A stretch of 64,000 nt of DNA, from assembly GCF_004114425.1 (NCBI RefSeq), contig NZ_RDQF01000015.1, positions 1 through 64,000 on the forward strand, read 5' to 3'. Below are positions 51,913-61,109 of this stretch, piece by piece. Position numbers and translations under genes: made by a program. The stretch is from Bradyrhizobium vignae (GTDB taxonomy: Bacteria; Pseudomonadota; Alphaproteobacteria; Rhizobiales; Xanthobacteraceae). Every line of letters starts with the position of its first letter. The stretch's first letter is position 1. The notes under the pieces were generated by a model. It ran no database searches. It saw only the letters and a program-made list of their open reading frames with translations, and was not told where the DNA came from.

Positions 51913-52899
51913 ATGTCTCAAGTCGACTGGTTGAGTCATCTCCTCCAAATCATCACCGTGACCGGCCAACTCGAGGTCCGCTGCGCCTACGGCGCTCCAT
52001 GGCGTATCATCTGGCCCAAGGCGGCGGCGAACGAGATCCCCTACCATGTCATCGTCAAGGGCCGTGCCATTTTCGAGGACCCGATTTCGAGAGCTGTGCA
52101 GGAGCTTGGGAGCGGGGATATCGTACTGCTCCCTCACGGTTCGGCGCATACGCTGCACGACGGCAGCGGCGAAACGCCGATCAGGACGCACCAAAGCAGG
52201 GGCTCCGCAGGATGGATGCTGAGCGAGAACGATGCACCGGGTGAGCAACTCGATCTGCTGTGCGGACGATTTTTCGTCGTGCCACCCCATGATCGACTTA
52301 TCCGCAACTACCTGCCGGCAAATCTGGTCGTGCGGGCTATGAAAAACCATGGAGAAGAGGACATGGGATCGGCATCGAGTCAGCTTTCCGGGCTGGTCAG
52401 CCTGATGCGAATGGAGTCCTCTGGTGACAGAGCGGGAGGTCGCGCCATTCTCAACGCGCTTTCTTCGGTCTTGTTCACTCTGGTTCTCCGCGCCGCGAGC
52501 GAAGCCGGCAAATCCACCGAGGGCTTGTTGGCGCTTGCCGGCAATCCGAGATTGGCAGCGGCCATTGCGGCGATGTTCGCGGATCCAGCGCGACCTTGGA
52601 AGCTTCCCGATCTGGCCGATCTATGCGGCATGTCACGCGCGACATTCATGCGCCAGTTTCAGGACAAGCTAGGTCGCTCCGCCCTCGACCTGTTGACCGA
52701 TTTTCGCATGAGCATGGCCGCCAACGAGCTCAAGAACCCAAGGACCAGCACGGAGGCTGTAGCCGAGACTGTCGGGTATCAATCCGTTTCGGCATTCCGG
52801 CGCGTGTTTGCCGAGCGGATGGGGATGACACCGGGGGAATGGCGCCGACTGGCGCACAATGGCGATGAGACTGAGTCGTCGCCAGAACGATCCTTTTGA
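51913..52899 (+). CDS. AraC regulator with cupin sensor domain
   Basis: The 328-residue protein has an AraC-type cupin (cupin_6) N-terminus: YGAPWRIIWPKAAANEIPYH, then GDIVLLPHGSAHTLHD. A C-terminal AraC domain follows (WKLPDLADLCGMSRATFMRQ; AVAETVGYQSVSAFRRVFAE). It starts at 51913 after a poor ribosome site. It is immediately upstream of, and in the same direction as, the nitroreductase, AhpD-like and quinone oxidoreductase genes, so it may activate them. Confidence 0.86.
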   Translation: MSQVDWLSHLLQIITVTGQLEVRCAYGAPWRIIWPKAAANEIPYHVIVKGRAIFEDPISRAVQELGSGDIVLLPHGSAHTLHDGSGETPIRTHQSRGSAGWMLSENDAPGEQLDLLCGRFFVVPPHDRLIRNYLPANLVVRAMKNHGEEDMGSASSQLSGLVSLMRMESSGDRAGGRAILNALSSVLFTLVLRAASEAGKSTEGLLALAGNPRLAAAIAAMFADPARPWKLPDLADLCGMSRATFMRQFQDKLGRSALDLLTDFRMSMAANELKNPRTSTEAVAETVGYQSVSAFRRVFAERMGMTPGEWRRLAHNGDETESSPERSF

Positions 52900-52985
52900 G
52901 CATCAATTTGAGCCAATAGAGGCTCGAAACGATCAAGTCCAGCGGTAAATTGGGCTCCGTCATCACTTGATAACGGAGCACCCCA

Positions 52986-53666
52986 ATGCACAACACCGCT
53001 ACAACCGCTGACCATCGCGAAACCTCCCGCTGGCCCGCGGGGAAGGTTCCGACAAATGCCGTCATCGAAACCATTCTGAGCCGCAGTGCTGCAAAGTATT
53101 ACGACCCGACGGCCGTCCTCAGCGACGATCAGATCCGTGACCTCGTGCGGATCGGCACATCAGCGCCGACATCCTTCCATCTGCAGAACTGGCGCTTCAT
53201 CGCCGTGCGCTCAAGCGAAGCAAAGGCGCGGCTGCTTCCGATCGCCTGGAACCAGCCCGCAATCACCGAAGCAGCCGTGACCTTCATCATTGTCGGCCAA
53301 TTGGCCGATGCCAGCACCGTTCCTGCGCGCCTGGCGCCCGTCGTGGAAGCCGGAATCATGCCGGCACATATGGTGCCGGAATGGGAGGGGCCTGCGCGCG
53401 GCCTGTACGACAATCATCCGCAGCGCCAGCGCGATGAGGCCGTACGCACCGCGACCTTCGGCGCCGCAGCCATCATCTATGCAGCCCGCTCGCTGGGCCT
53501 CGGTTCGACACCGATGATCGGTTTCGATGCAGAGGCCGTGCACAGAGAGTTCGGCCTGGGCGAAGACGAAGTCCCCGTCATGCTGCTGACTGTCGGGCCG
53601 GAGCGTCCTGGCAACTGGCCGCAGAAGCCGCGCCTTCCCGTGGCCGATGTGCTGCACTTCGCATAA
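52986..53666 (+). CDS. Nitroreductase-family protein
   Basis: The 226-residue FMN-dependent enzyme has the SRSAAKYYD start, the FMN-contact SAPTSFHLQNWRFIAVR and the LGLGSTPMIGFD segment of the nitroreductase fold. Family members reduce nitro groups, quinones or flavins using NAD(P)H. It is first in a redox run (nitroreductase, AhpD-like, quinone oxidoreductase) downstream of an AraC gene. The ATG follows AACGGAGCACCCCA. Confidence 0.87.
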   Translation: MHNTATTADHRETSRWPAGKVPTNAVIETILSRSAAKYYDPTAVLSDDQIRDLVRIGTSAPTSFHLQNWRFIAVRSSEAKARLLPIAWNQPAITEAAVTFIIVGQLADASTVPARLAPVVEAGIMPAHMVPEWEGPARGLYDNHPQRQRDEAVRTATFGAAAIIYAARSLGLGSTPMIGFDAEAVHREFGLGEDEVPVMLLTVGPERPGNWPQKPRLPVADVLHFA

Positions 53667-53701
53667 CCAACTCTGAACTCAATCATCCAAGGAGAAATAT
53701 C

Positions 53702-54247
53702 ATGGCCAGAGCTGCTGCTCTGAAGCCGGAACACGTTCCGGCCGATTCGAAACCAACGCTCGATGCGTTCACTAAGAACATCGGGTTCACGCCAAACATG
53801 ATGGCGACCTTCGCGCAAAGCCCGATCGCGTTCAATGCATGGGCCGCTTTGCTCGGCTCGCTGAGCAAGGCGCTCGACGTCAAGACGCGCGACAGCATCG
53901 GCCTTGCGGTCTCCGAAGTGAACGGCTGCGACTATTGCCTGACGGTGCACAGCTTCACGGCGGAGCACATGGCCAAGCTCCCGGCCGAGGACATCCTCCT
54001 CGCCCGAAAGGGTCATGCCAGGGACCCGAAGCGGGATGCCGCCGTCCGGTTTGCACGCAAGATCATCGAGAGTCGCGGCCATGTCACCGACGCCGATCTG
54101 CAAGCCGTCCGCGATGCGGGCTACACGGATGCGAACATCATGGAGATCGTCGCGCTTGTGGCCATGTACTCGCTGACGAACTTCTTCAACAACGTGTTCC
54201 ATCCCGACAAGGACTTCCCAGCGGTAGCACCGGCCGGCGCGATCTGA
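53702..54247 (+). CDS. AhpD/carboxymuconolactone decarboxylase-like peroxidase
   Basis: This 181-residue protein has the CxxC redox motif in NGCDYCLTVHS (Cys about 76 and 79, His about 83), as in AhpD alkylhydroperoxidase. Conserved NMMATFAQSPIAFNAWAALL precedes it. It reduces peroxides with the disulfide or acts as a small hydrolase-like protein. It lies 35 bp after the nitroreductase and is probably co-transcribed. AAGGAGAAATATC precedes the ATG. Confidence 0.88.
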   Translation: MARAAALKPEHVPADSKPTLDAFTKNIGFTPNMMATFAQSPIAFNAWAALLGSLSKALDVKTRDSIGLAVSEVNGCDYCLTVHSFTAEHMAKLPAEDILLARKGHARDPKRDAAVRFARKIIESRGHVTDADLQAVRDAGYTDANIMEIVALVAMYSLTNFFNNVFHPDKDFPAVAPAGAI

Positions 54248-54318
54248 GCACGATCTTCACGGTTCGCGGACCGGGAAGCTCGGAATCTGAAAAAACATCA
54301 CACATACAGGAGTCGAAG

Positions 54319-55236
54319 ATGAAAGCGATTATTGTGACGGACCAGGCTGCCGGATTTGGCGGAATGAAGCTGGTGGACCGGCCCGACCCTCAACCAGCGA
54401 TCAACGATGTCATCGCGGAGGTTCACGCATCGGGATTCGTTCCGACGGAATTGGAGTGGCCCTCGACCTGGACCGATCGTCGCGAGCAGAACAGAACTCC
54501 GTCGATACCTGGGCACGAATTCGCCGGCATCGTCACGGCGCTCGGCTACGGCACGACGGGACTGTCGGTGGGACAGCGCGTATTCGGCCTTGCGGACTGG
54601 TACCGCGATGGCTCGCTCGCTGAATATATTGCCATTGAGGCGCGCAATCTCGCCCCATTGCCGGATGACGTCGATTTCAAGGTGGGCGCGAGTTTGCCGA
54701 TCTCTGGCTTAACCGCGTGGCAAGGACTTTTCCAGCACGGCCGTCTTCAGGCAGGCCAGAGCGTGCTTGCGCATGGTGCGGCCGGCGCGGTCGGTTCTAT
54801 GGTCGTTCAACTCGCGCGAGAGGCTGGCGCCTATGTCATCGGAACAGGACGCGCCGCCGACCGGCAGAAGGCGCTCGACTTCGGCGCGAATGAATTCGTC
54901 GACCTGGAGAACGATGCGCTCAAAGATGTCGGTGGGGTCGATCTTGTCTTCGACGTCATGGGCGGCGATATCCAGAAAAAGTCTGCAACACTTGTTAGAG
55001 CCGGAGGCACGGTGGTGAGTGTGGTCGGCCCGGCGGTGGCTCGGCCGCGAGACGGTTTGGCCATCGACTTCGTTGTGGAGGCTGATCGCGTTCAATTGAG
55101 CGAGATCGTCCAGAGGGTGCGGGACGGAAGACTGCGGACAAATATCGGAAAGGTCTCCTCCCTCGACGATGCGGTCGCCACCTTCAACTCGGCCCAGCGA
55201 CGTCAGGGTAAGACGATCATTCAGGTTCGCTCGTAA
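54319..55236 (+). CDS. NADP-dependent quinone oxidoreductase (MDR family)
   Basis: This 305-residue zinc-lacking medium-chain dehydrogenase/reductase has the GroES-like start MKAIIVTDQAAGFGGMKLVD, IPGHEFAGIVTALGYG, and the nucleotide-binding HGAAGAVGSMVVQLAREAGA. It resembles NADPH:quinone reductases that protect against reactive quinones. The zinc-site cysteines of alcohol dehydrogenases are absent. The start at 54319 follows CAGGAGTCGAAG. Confidence 0.88.
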   Translation: MKAIIVTDQAAGFGGMKLVDRPDPQPAINDVIAEVHASGFVPTELEWPSTWTDRREQNRTPSIPGHEFAGIVTALGYGTTGLSVGQRVFGLADWYRDGSLAEYIAIEARNLAPLPDDVDFKVGASLPISGLTAWQGLFQHGRLQAGQSVLAHGAAGAVGSMVVQLAREAGAYVIGTGRAADRQKALDFGANEFVDLENDALKDVGGVDLVFDVMGGDIQKKSATLVRAGGTVVSVVGPAVARPRDGLAIDFVVEADRVQLSEIVQRVRDGRLRTNIGKVSSLDDAVATFNSAQRRQGKTIIQVRS

Positions 55237-55293
55237 GAGCTTAGGCATGGAGGAGTGTTCAGCTCTCCCCCATCGAGTTATCGTTCCGCTTCT

Positions 55294-55322
55294 GGATCGT
55301 GGCGAGTGTCTCGCCACGATCC
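55294..55322. terminator. Perfect hairpin between convergent genes
   Basis: A 13-bp arm GGATCGTGGCGAG (55294-55306), a 3-base loop and its exact complement (55310-55322) lie between the quinone oxidoreductase (plus) and the VOC gene (minus). There is no T-run on either side, but the position suits a bidirectional terminator. Confidence 0.6.
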
Positions 55323-55400
55323 ACGCGAAGGATGCGATCGCCCGTCCGTTTTGGGTTAGTCGCGTCAATATGGTTACATCTCGATCGCGGTCGCGCTCGG

Positions 55401-56141
55401 CTATTCTTCCCAACCGCGTTCGCCGCCGCGTTCAGGAAACTGACCGGGGAGAACCGCGGGACCGGCGCTAAGAAGGTTGGGTTTAAGTTGCTCCATCTGG
55501 TCGTTCGTGAATGCGTCGCTACAAGCTGAGCTTCTGCCGGTCTGCTCGTGAACGATGTAGTCCGCGTACCAGTCGGGCCAGTTGGCGTCGGGCTGCCCGG
55601 ATCGCTTCTCATGCTCTCCATGCGCGGCCGCCGCACGCCTGAGCGCTTCGGCGAGCTCCCGCGGCGACGCAAAGCTGGTGTCAGCCTCCAACCGGCCCGG
55701 CAACCGATCCGTCACTTGCTGGACGATCCAACCATTGCCGTCCGGATCAAGGAACGTGGCAAGCGTTCCGCAACTCGGCCGTTCCGGATCAGGACCCGAG
55801 ACGCGGCCGTTGGGCCCCCCGTGAAGCACCTCGCTTACTTCGACCCCTCGTCTGATGAGCTCATCGCGGGCTGCCCCGATATCGGAGACGACGAGAAAGT
55901 GGAGCGGGGCCGCCGCAAGCTGAATAGATGCTGGCGACCCGGGCGGCGTCAACTGGACCGCGCGCGAGCCATCGGCACGGGTGAAGTCGGCATCCAACCG
56001 CCAGCCGAGATCGCTGTAGAACTTCTTCGCGCGATCGACGTCGGCAACCGGGAGGACGGCGACCTCCAGCTTCATGGCGAGGCGTTGCGAGTTGAGAGTG
56101 TCCAGCGGAGTCCTTCTTCCCTCGGTCTTGAGTTTGCTCAT
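55401..56141 (-). CDS. VOC-family (glyoxalase-like) protein
   Basis: This 246-residue protein contains one vicinal-oxygen-chelate domain (residues about 23-140): KLEVAVLPVADVDRAKKFYS, LGWRLDADFTRADGSRAVQL, then TLATFLDPDGNGWIVQQV. A C-terminal extension includes ANWPDWYADYIVHEQTG, shared by related proteins that usually stop a few residues later; here the frame runs on for about 40 residues, perhaps by a shift. Metal-dependent lyase or dioxygenase activity is possible. The start at 56141 follows AAAGGAATCG. Confidence 0.75.
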   Translation of the reverse strand: MSKLKTEGRRTPLDTLNSQRLAMKLEVAVLPVADVDRAKKFYSDLGWRLDADFTRADGSRAVQLTPPGSPASIQLAAAPLHFLVVSDIGAARDELIRRGVEVSEVLHGGPNGRVSGPDPERPSCGTLATFLDPDGNGWIVQQVTDRLPGRLEADTSFASPRELAEALRRAAAAHGEHEKRSGQPDANWPDWYADYIVHEQTGRSSACSDAFTNDQMEQLKPNLLSAGPAVLPGQFPERGGERGWEE

Positions 56142-56181
56142 GGGTTCGATTCCTTTCGTACGTTCGTGCTGTGTTGCCCCC

Positions 56182-56943
56182 TCAAAGCTCGGCGAACCCG
56201 CCATCGACGACCATCTCCGATCCAAGCATGTAGCTCGATGCGTCGCTCGCGAGGAACAGAACCGCAGCCGCGATTTCGTCGGGCCTTCCAAGTCGTCCGA
56301 GCGGAATCAGCTTACTGGCGCCATCGAGATACTCGCGAAACTGGGCTTCGGTCTGACCGGGGTGTTCGGATTGACCTACGCCCCGAAGAATGGGTGTCTC
56401 GATCAGCCCTGGACTGACCGCGTTTACGCGGATGCGCCGCGCGAGCAGCTCGGCCGACAGCGTCCGGGCGAAGGATCGTACCGCTGCCTTCGACGCCGAC
56501 AGGATAGCACGACCGGCCACACCGACCTGGTTCAACCAGGCCGTATTCAAGATGATGGAGGCCCCCTCGCGCATGATGGGCTCGACCGCCTGGACCGAAA
56601 AGAACACGGATCTGACATTCGTGTCCATGAGCGCGTCATATTGCGCCTCGCTGGTGGTCGCCAGCGGCGTCACATAGGCCACACCAGCATTTGCGAAGAA
56701 AATGTCGAGCGAGCCGAAGCTATGCTGCACATCGGAAGCCATCTTTCGGAGGGCGTCGCGAGATAGCACGTCGGTTTGCAGCATCAGCAGGTCCCCGCCG
56801 ATGATTTCACGCGCCCGCTCGAGAGCGTCCGCTTCGCGGCCCGTAATGGCAACTCGCGCACCGTTGGCGCGAAAGAGTTTTGCGGTGGCGAGGCCGATGC
56901 CCGATGTGCCACCAGTAATCAGCGCGGTCTTTCCGTTTAGCAT
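56182..56943 (-). CDS. SDR-family oxidoreductase
   Basis: The 253-residue classical SDR has TGGTSGIG near residues 11-18 (ALITGGTSGIGLATAKLFRA), the FANAG motif, and catalytic Ser/Tyr-type elements with AILSASKAAVRSFARTL. In place of the usual YxxxK it has ASKAA, so the active-site tyrosine may be absent. A C-terminal ASSYMLGSEMVVDGGFAEL end is standard. It may be a non-canonical or weakly active member. Confidence 0.86.
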   Translation of the reverse strand: MLNGKTALITGGTSGIGLATAKLFRANGARVAITGREADALERAREIIGGDLLMLQTDVLSRDALRKMASDVQHSFGSLDIFFANAGVAYVTPLATTSEAQYDALMDTNVRSVFFSVQAVEPIMREGASIILNTAWLNQVGVAGRAILSASKAAVRSFARTLSAELLARRIRVNAVSPGLIETPILRGVGQSEHPGQTEAQFREYLDGASKLIPLGRLGRPDEIAAAVLFLASDASSYMLGSEMVVDGGFAEL

Positions 56944-57006
56944 GAGTTCTCCGATCGTTTGGGCTGTTGACTTCCGGAAGCGAGCTTCCTGTCGTCGACG
57001 GGTGGC

Positions 57007-57483
57007 CTACTTGTGGTGGCCGGCGTGGCTTGTCTTTTGGTGCTCGGGCACGACGAATTTCAGTGTCGTCGCCTGGCCGGGGAAGACGTTGTGGTCGGCA
57101 TCCACCAGCGCGATCGTCACCTGGTGAGGACCAGCAGGCAGGCCGGCGATGTCGACGGTGTTGTTGTCGCTCGCGTCCGCCCACCACCACGGCAGGTCAT
57201 CGACGGTGATGTGAAGATGACCAATACGGGGCGACACTTGGCGCGCACCGGCCCCGAACACCTGGACGATGCGAACGTTTTCCACTCGATACTGCGCCCA
57301 GAAGACGCCGATCGCCAAACCCTCGGGAAGCGGGGGATCGACGATCAGCTTGGGAGCGGGCTCGTTCTCGACGGCGACGTACGGCGAAGCTCCGCGGATT
57401 TCCCTTGCGGTTTGGGCTGACGCGTCGGTTGCGAGCACTGCGCAGGCCGCTATGGCAGCGGCAGGGATCTTGACGTGAGTCAT
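57007..57483 (-). CDS. DUF6130 exported protein
   Basis: The 158-residue protein has a signal peptide (IPAAAIAACAVLATDASA then QTAREIRG). A beta-rich domain follows with LPEGLAIGVFWAQYRVENVR, IGHLHITVDDLPWWWADAS and a C-terminal histidine tail (HAGHHK). This matches the DUF6130 family. It is probably periplasmic. Function unknown. Confidence 0.78.
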   Translation of the reverse strand: MTHVKIPAAAIAACAVLATDASAQTAREIRGASPYVAVENEPAPKLIVDPPLPEGLAIGVFWAQYRVENVRIVQVFGAGARQVSPRIGHLHITVDDLPWWWADASDNNTVDIAGLPAGPHQVTIALVDADHNVFPGQATTLKFVVPEHQKTSHAGHHK

Positions 57484-57546
57484 GGCACTACCTTCTTCTA
57501 GAAGTGAGATTCTGAGTTCTTCGGGTCGATGTAAGAAAGCCGGTGA

Positions 57547-58311
57547 CTAGTCGCGCTTCGCGCGCCACGGCTGGCGGCGCAGTTCGTCGGCGAGCGCACG
57601 GACCGCAGAACCCTGAAAGCGGCGGGCCCAGAGATCCAGCCACTGTTCGCTGTCCAGAAAGAATTTCCAGTCGCTGACGACTGCCTGCCTTATCAGCAGG
57701 AGCGGCACCGGCGCGGTGAACGGTCGAAAACTGGGATTGTAAATCGCAGTCCCTTCGTTGCGTTCGTAGAACGCTCCGAGCACCAATCCATCTTCGGCAT
57801 AGGATCGCACGGCGAGATGCTCCAGCACTTGGTCAAACAGGGACTTTGCACATTCTGCTGATAGGTCGGTGAAGACAATGACGACCGATTTGTAGACGGC
57901 CTCGCTATCGAGAGGCTGAGAGTCAATGAACACTTTCTTGTAGTCGCCGACGAGCTGGACGACATCTTGCACGCGCCGGTCGGCGATCCGCTCGGGAGCG
58001 AGCCAGAGCGTCGTACGTTCGATGGCCCGAGGAACGAAGGGGCACACAGGCCCCGAGCGGCCGAGTTGCTTGTCGGGTTTGGCTACGAAGCCATTTATCC
58101 AATCCGAGACCGCGCGAAGCGCGTCTCGATCCCCTTCGATCAGCTCGCTCGTCCTGCCGACGTCGTCGAGATCCTCCGGCAGGAAGAGATTGGCAGCCGG
58201 TGCCGGCAGGGACCGTCCTGCCGGGCCACGAAGCGTCCTCGCGTTTTCCGCAAGGGCGCTCGCGGCGAGCGTGATGCAAGCCGCAATTGGGGCAGGCGTT
58301 TCGAGGGTCAC
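57547..58311 (-). CDS. DUF6875-type protein
   Basis: The 254-residue protein has a central SGPVCPFVPRAIERTTLWLA segment and KKVFIDSQPLDSEAVYKSVV, matching DUF6875. A SYAEDGLVLGAFYERNEGTA stretch follows. There is no signal peptide. DUF6875 proteins occur beside biosynthetic and signalling genes, but no activity is established. A short spacer separates it from the divergent AraC gene. Confidence 0.68.
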   Translation of the reverse strand: MTLETPAPIAACITLAASALAENARTLRGPAGRSLPAPAANLFLPEDLDDVGRTSELIEGDRDALRAVSDWINGFVAKPDKQLGRSGPVCPFVPRAIERTTLWLAPERIADRRVQDVVQLVGDYKKVFIDSQPLDSEAVYKSVVIVFTDLSAECAKSLFDQVLEHLAVRSYAEDGLVLGAFYERNEGTAIYNPSFRPFTAPVPLLLIRQAVVSDWKFFLDSEQWLDLWARRFQGSAVRALADELRRQPWRAKRD

Positions 58312-58497
58312 ATCGCATCTCCTTTTGATGAGCTATGGGCTGGAGATAGCGGCGCCACTCGCCCCGATCTTGTCGATTCCTTACCTGCTGCACGGAAGTG
58401 TGAAGACTGATCGCTATCCCCATCACCTCGACAAGAAGCTGACGCGATCATATGTTCGCGCCATTGCCCATTTTGATTGAGGAATTGGATTGCACGG

Positions 58498-59349
58498 ATG
58501 GCCGACAGGCTGCCGAACGGTAACCAATCGATGGCATGGTCCGATGATTCGTTCGCGGCCACAGAATTTCTTTTTGCCGATTATCGCGACTTCGTTTTTC
58601 CTCTCCATGTGCATGAGACATTTGCGATTGGCGTCATCGAAGCCGGCGGACAGCACTTCCAGCCGGGGCGGTCACCATCCTTGATTATGCCTGAGGGGAC
58701 GCTGTGTACAATCGATCCCGGCGTCGTGCATGAAGGAAGACCGGCAACCGAACGAGGTTGGCGCTACAGGATGTTCTATCCCTCTCCTGCACTCGTTGCG
58801 GGCGCACTGGAAGAGCCACGCCGCCTCGCCTCGAGTGGAGAGTGGTGCATTGGACAACATGTCATCCACGATCAGGAGCTCTATCGCGAATTCGTTGGTC
58901 TGCACATTTCCTCGCAACGCAAAGAAACTCTGCTGGAGCGGCAAACGCGCATCGCTGTCTTTCTTCGGCGGCTGTTCGCACGTCATGGCAATTTTCTGCC
59001 TGAAGCGAGGCGGGCGAGAGCCGCTCCGCGTACGGCGTCCCTCGTTCGCGACTACCTTCATGCCAATGCGGAAAGTCAGGTCAGTATCGCCGACCTCGCG
59101 CAGGCTGCAGGTGTCTCCGGCACGCAGGTCATTCGAGCCTTTTCGGCAGGAACCGGCATGCCGCCACATTCCTACCTCGTCAGCCTACGGGTGGAACGCG
59201 CAAAGGCGCTGCTGAGATCAGGAAGGGGTCTGGCCGAGGCGGCGCTCGATGTGGGCTTTTCCGACCAGAGCCAGTTTACCCGCCATTTCAAGCGACTTAC
59301 GGGGGTCACTCCCGGTCGGTTCGCGGCGGAAACGTCATCTGCCAGGTAA
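58498..59349 (+). CDS. AraC regulator with cupin N-terminus
   Basis: The 283-residue AraC-family protein has an AraC-binding cupin N-terminus (FVFPLHVHETFAIGVIEAGG, TLCTIDPGVVHEGRPATERG) and a C-terminal helix-turn-helix pair (VSIADLAQAAGVSGTQVIRA; LAEAALDVGFSDQSQFTRHF). A TTG-initiated extension of seven residues is possible but not preferred. It is upstream of the EamA transporter gene in the same direction, a common regulator/exporter layout. Confidence 0.87.
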   Translation: MADRLPNGNQSMAWSDDSFAATEFLFADYRDFVFPLHVHETFAIGVIEAGGQHFQPGRSPSLIMPEGTLCTIDPGVVHEGRPATERGWRYRMFYPSPALVAGALEEPRRLASSGEWCIGQHVIHDQELYREFVGLHISSQRKETLLERQTRIAVFLRRLFARHGNFLPEARRARAAPRTASLVRDYLHANAESQVSIADLAQAAGVSGTQVIRAFSAGTGMPPHSYLVSLRVERAKALLRSGRGLAEAALDVGFSDQSQFTRHFKRLTGVTPGRFAAETSSAR

Positions 59350-59435
59350 GGAATCGACAAGACCGGCGTTGCTGGTCTCGACTACGTTGCGCGCATCGGC
59401 TGGATGACGCCAGCGCGTGGCGAGGCTAGAACTCC

Positions 59436-60418
59436 ATGACAACGAAGAACGTGTCGTTGGCGCACGAAGCACCTGCTCTGCGTCGGCGAATCGATGTCGC
59501 CGACCCGAAATCGGCGAAGGGGATCGCTCTGTTCGCCTTCGTCTTCCTGGGCCTGATCTGGGGCAGCAACTTCATCTTCATGAAGTGGGCCGCCGCGGAA
59601 ATCTCTCCTGCACAGATCGTGCTGCTCCGTGTTGTCTTCGCGTTTCCAACCGTATTTCTCTATGCGCTGTGGCAGAGGGCTTTGCGTTGGCAACACGTTC
59701 GGTACGCGCATCACTTCATCGTCATGTCCCTATTGGCGACAGCAATCTACTACTTTGCCTTTGCCAAAGGGGCCGCACTTCTTCCGTCCAGCATCGCCGG
59801 TTTGCTGAGCGGAGCGATTCCCTTGTTTGCCTTCATCTGCACATACCTGTTTTTGCGCGACGAGATCATCACGCTCACCAAGGCGGCAGGCGTCGCTCTC
59901 GGCCTCCTCGGCGTGGTTCTCATCGCGCGGCCGTGGTCGGCCGTCGGTTACGTTGGTATGGAAGGGATCGCGTATATGATGGTGGGTTCCTTTAGCCTCG
60001 GATGCTCCTTCGCGTTTATGCTCGCAAGTTCATCAGCCCCTTGCAGCTTCCTGTCTCGGCGCTGACGACGTACCAGCTCGGGTTCGCGGTGGTGTTCTTG
60101 GTGATGGCGATCCACCTGGACGGAATCGACGCAGTCTTCAGCGACACCCGCGCTTGGATCGGGCTTGTTTTTGGCCTTGGAATTTGCGGGACGGGTCTGG
60201 CCTATATCCTCTATTATTACATATTGGCCAACCTGGGCGCACTCGCCGCTTCGAGCGTAACCTACATTCCGCCGATCGTGTCACTTGTCATTGGCATCCT
60301 CGTAGCGGGTGAGAGCATCGATGCTCTCGAATGCGTCGCCGTGGTGTTCGTCCTCGCCGGCGTGGCGGCGTTGCAACTCGGCAAGCGAACAGAGCATTCT
60401 TGGCGGGCCAAGAACTGA
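59436..60418 (+). pseudogene. EamA-family (DMT) transporter, frameshifted
   Basis: The first frame (to about 60015) encodes EamA domain 1 and the start of domain 2, with VFLGLIWGSNFIFMKWAAAE and GGALLPSSIAGLLSGAIP-like segments. The second half is read in another frame as VYARKFISPLQLPVSALTTY then QLGFAVVFLVMAIHLDG to 60418. One base seems to be lost near 60013. The whole protein would have about ten helices and export a metabolite. The single shift could be an error or a recent mutation. Confidence 0.78.
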
Positions 60419-60473
60419 CCAGTTGCCCCGGAGGAAGCAAACGAATCTCGACATTCAGCTCGAGGAGAACAAG

Positions 60474-61109
60474 ATGCCGACCTATTTCTGCATGAGCTCC
60501 GGCGATCGCCTCGCCGCCGGGCAAAAAGCAAGGATCGCGAGCGAGATCACTAGGATCCACAGCGAGATTACAGGCGCACCCGGCTTTTTTGCGCAAGTGA
60601 TCTTCCAGCAAGTAGACCTTGGAGATTGGTTCATGGGTGGGGCGCCGCTGACACACGAAACGATCTTTGTGTATGGCTACATCCGAACCGGACGTGCGGC
60701 CGTCGACAAAACGCGGATGATAAAGCTGATGGCCGAAGCCGTGGCTTTGGCAGCGGGTGCTGAAAGTCATCGGGCCGTCTGGGTCTACCTCAATGAGTTA
60801 CCTCCGCGGCAGATGATCGAATTCGGCCATGTGCTGCCAGAGCCTGGTGACGAAGGGCCTTGGACGGCCGCACTTCCGCTGGATGATCAGGCCTTCATGC
60901 AATCGATCGCGGCCCGCCCGGCGGCCGCGGACGCTCCGAAGAGCTCTTTTCGGGCTCCCTCAGGACACCACCTAACTAGGCACGACATGTCTGCTCGACC
61001 ACGTCCCGATCACTGTGCTGGCACCAGCGCCGGTGCGCCCTTGTCCTTGATCAGGAGCACCAGGAATTTAGCCGGCTGGGTTGCGCTCGCGTTCCGGTCG
61101 ACGACATGA
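60474..61109 (+). CDS. Tautomerase-family protein (C-terminus uncertain)
   Basis: The frame begins MPTYFCMSSGDRLAAGQKAR, so the mature N-terminus is the catalytic Pro of 4-oxalocrotonate tautomerase-like enzymes. YGYIRTGRAAVDKTRMIKLM and the WVYLNELPPRQMIEFGHVLP segment fit the longer (about 140 residue) family members. The frame continues beyond residue 145 into the convergent cupin gene for 100 bp, with a tail that lacks similarity. The native stop may be lost. CGAGGAGAACAAG precedes the ATG. Confidence 0.72.
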   Translation: MPTYFCMSSGDRLAAGQKARIASEITRIHSEITGAPGFFAQVIFQQVDLGDWFMGGAPLTHETIFVYGYIRTGRAAVDKTRMIKLMAEAVALAAGAESHRAVWVYLNELPPRQMIEFGHVLPEPGDEGPWTAALPLDDQAFMQSIAARPAAADAPKSSFRAPSGHHLTRHDMSARPRPDHCAGTSAGAPLSLIRSTRNLAGWVALAFRSTT

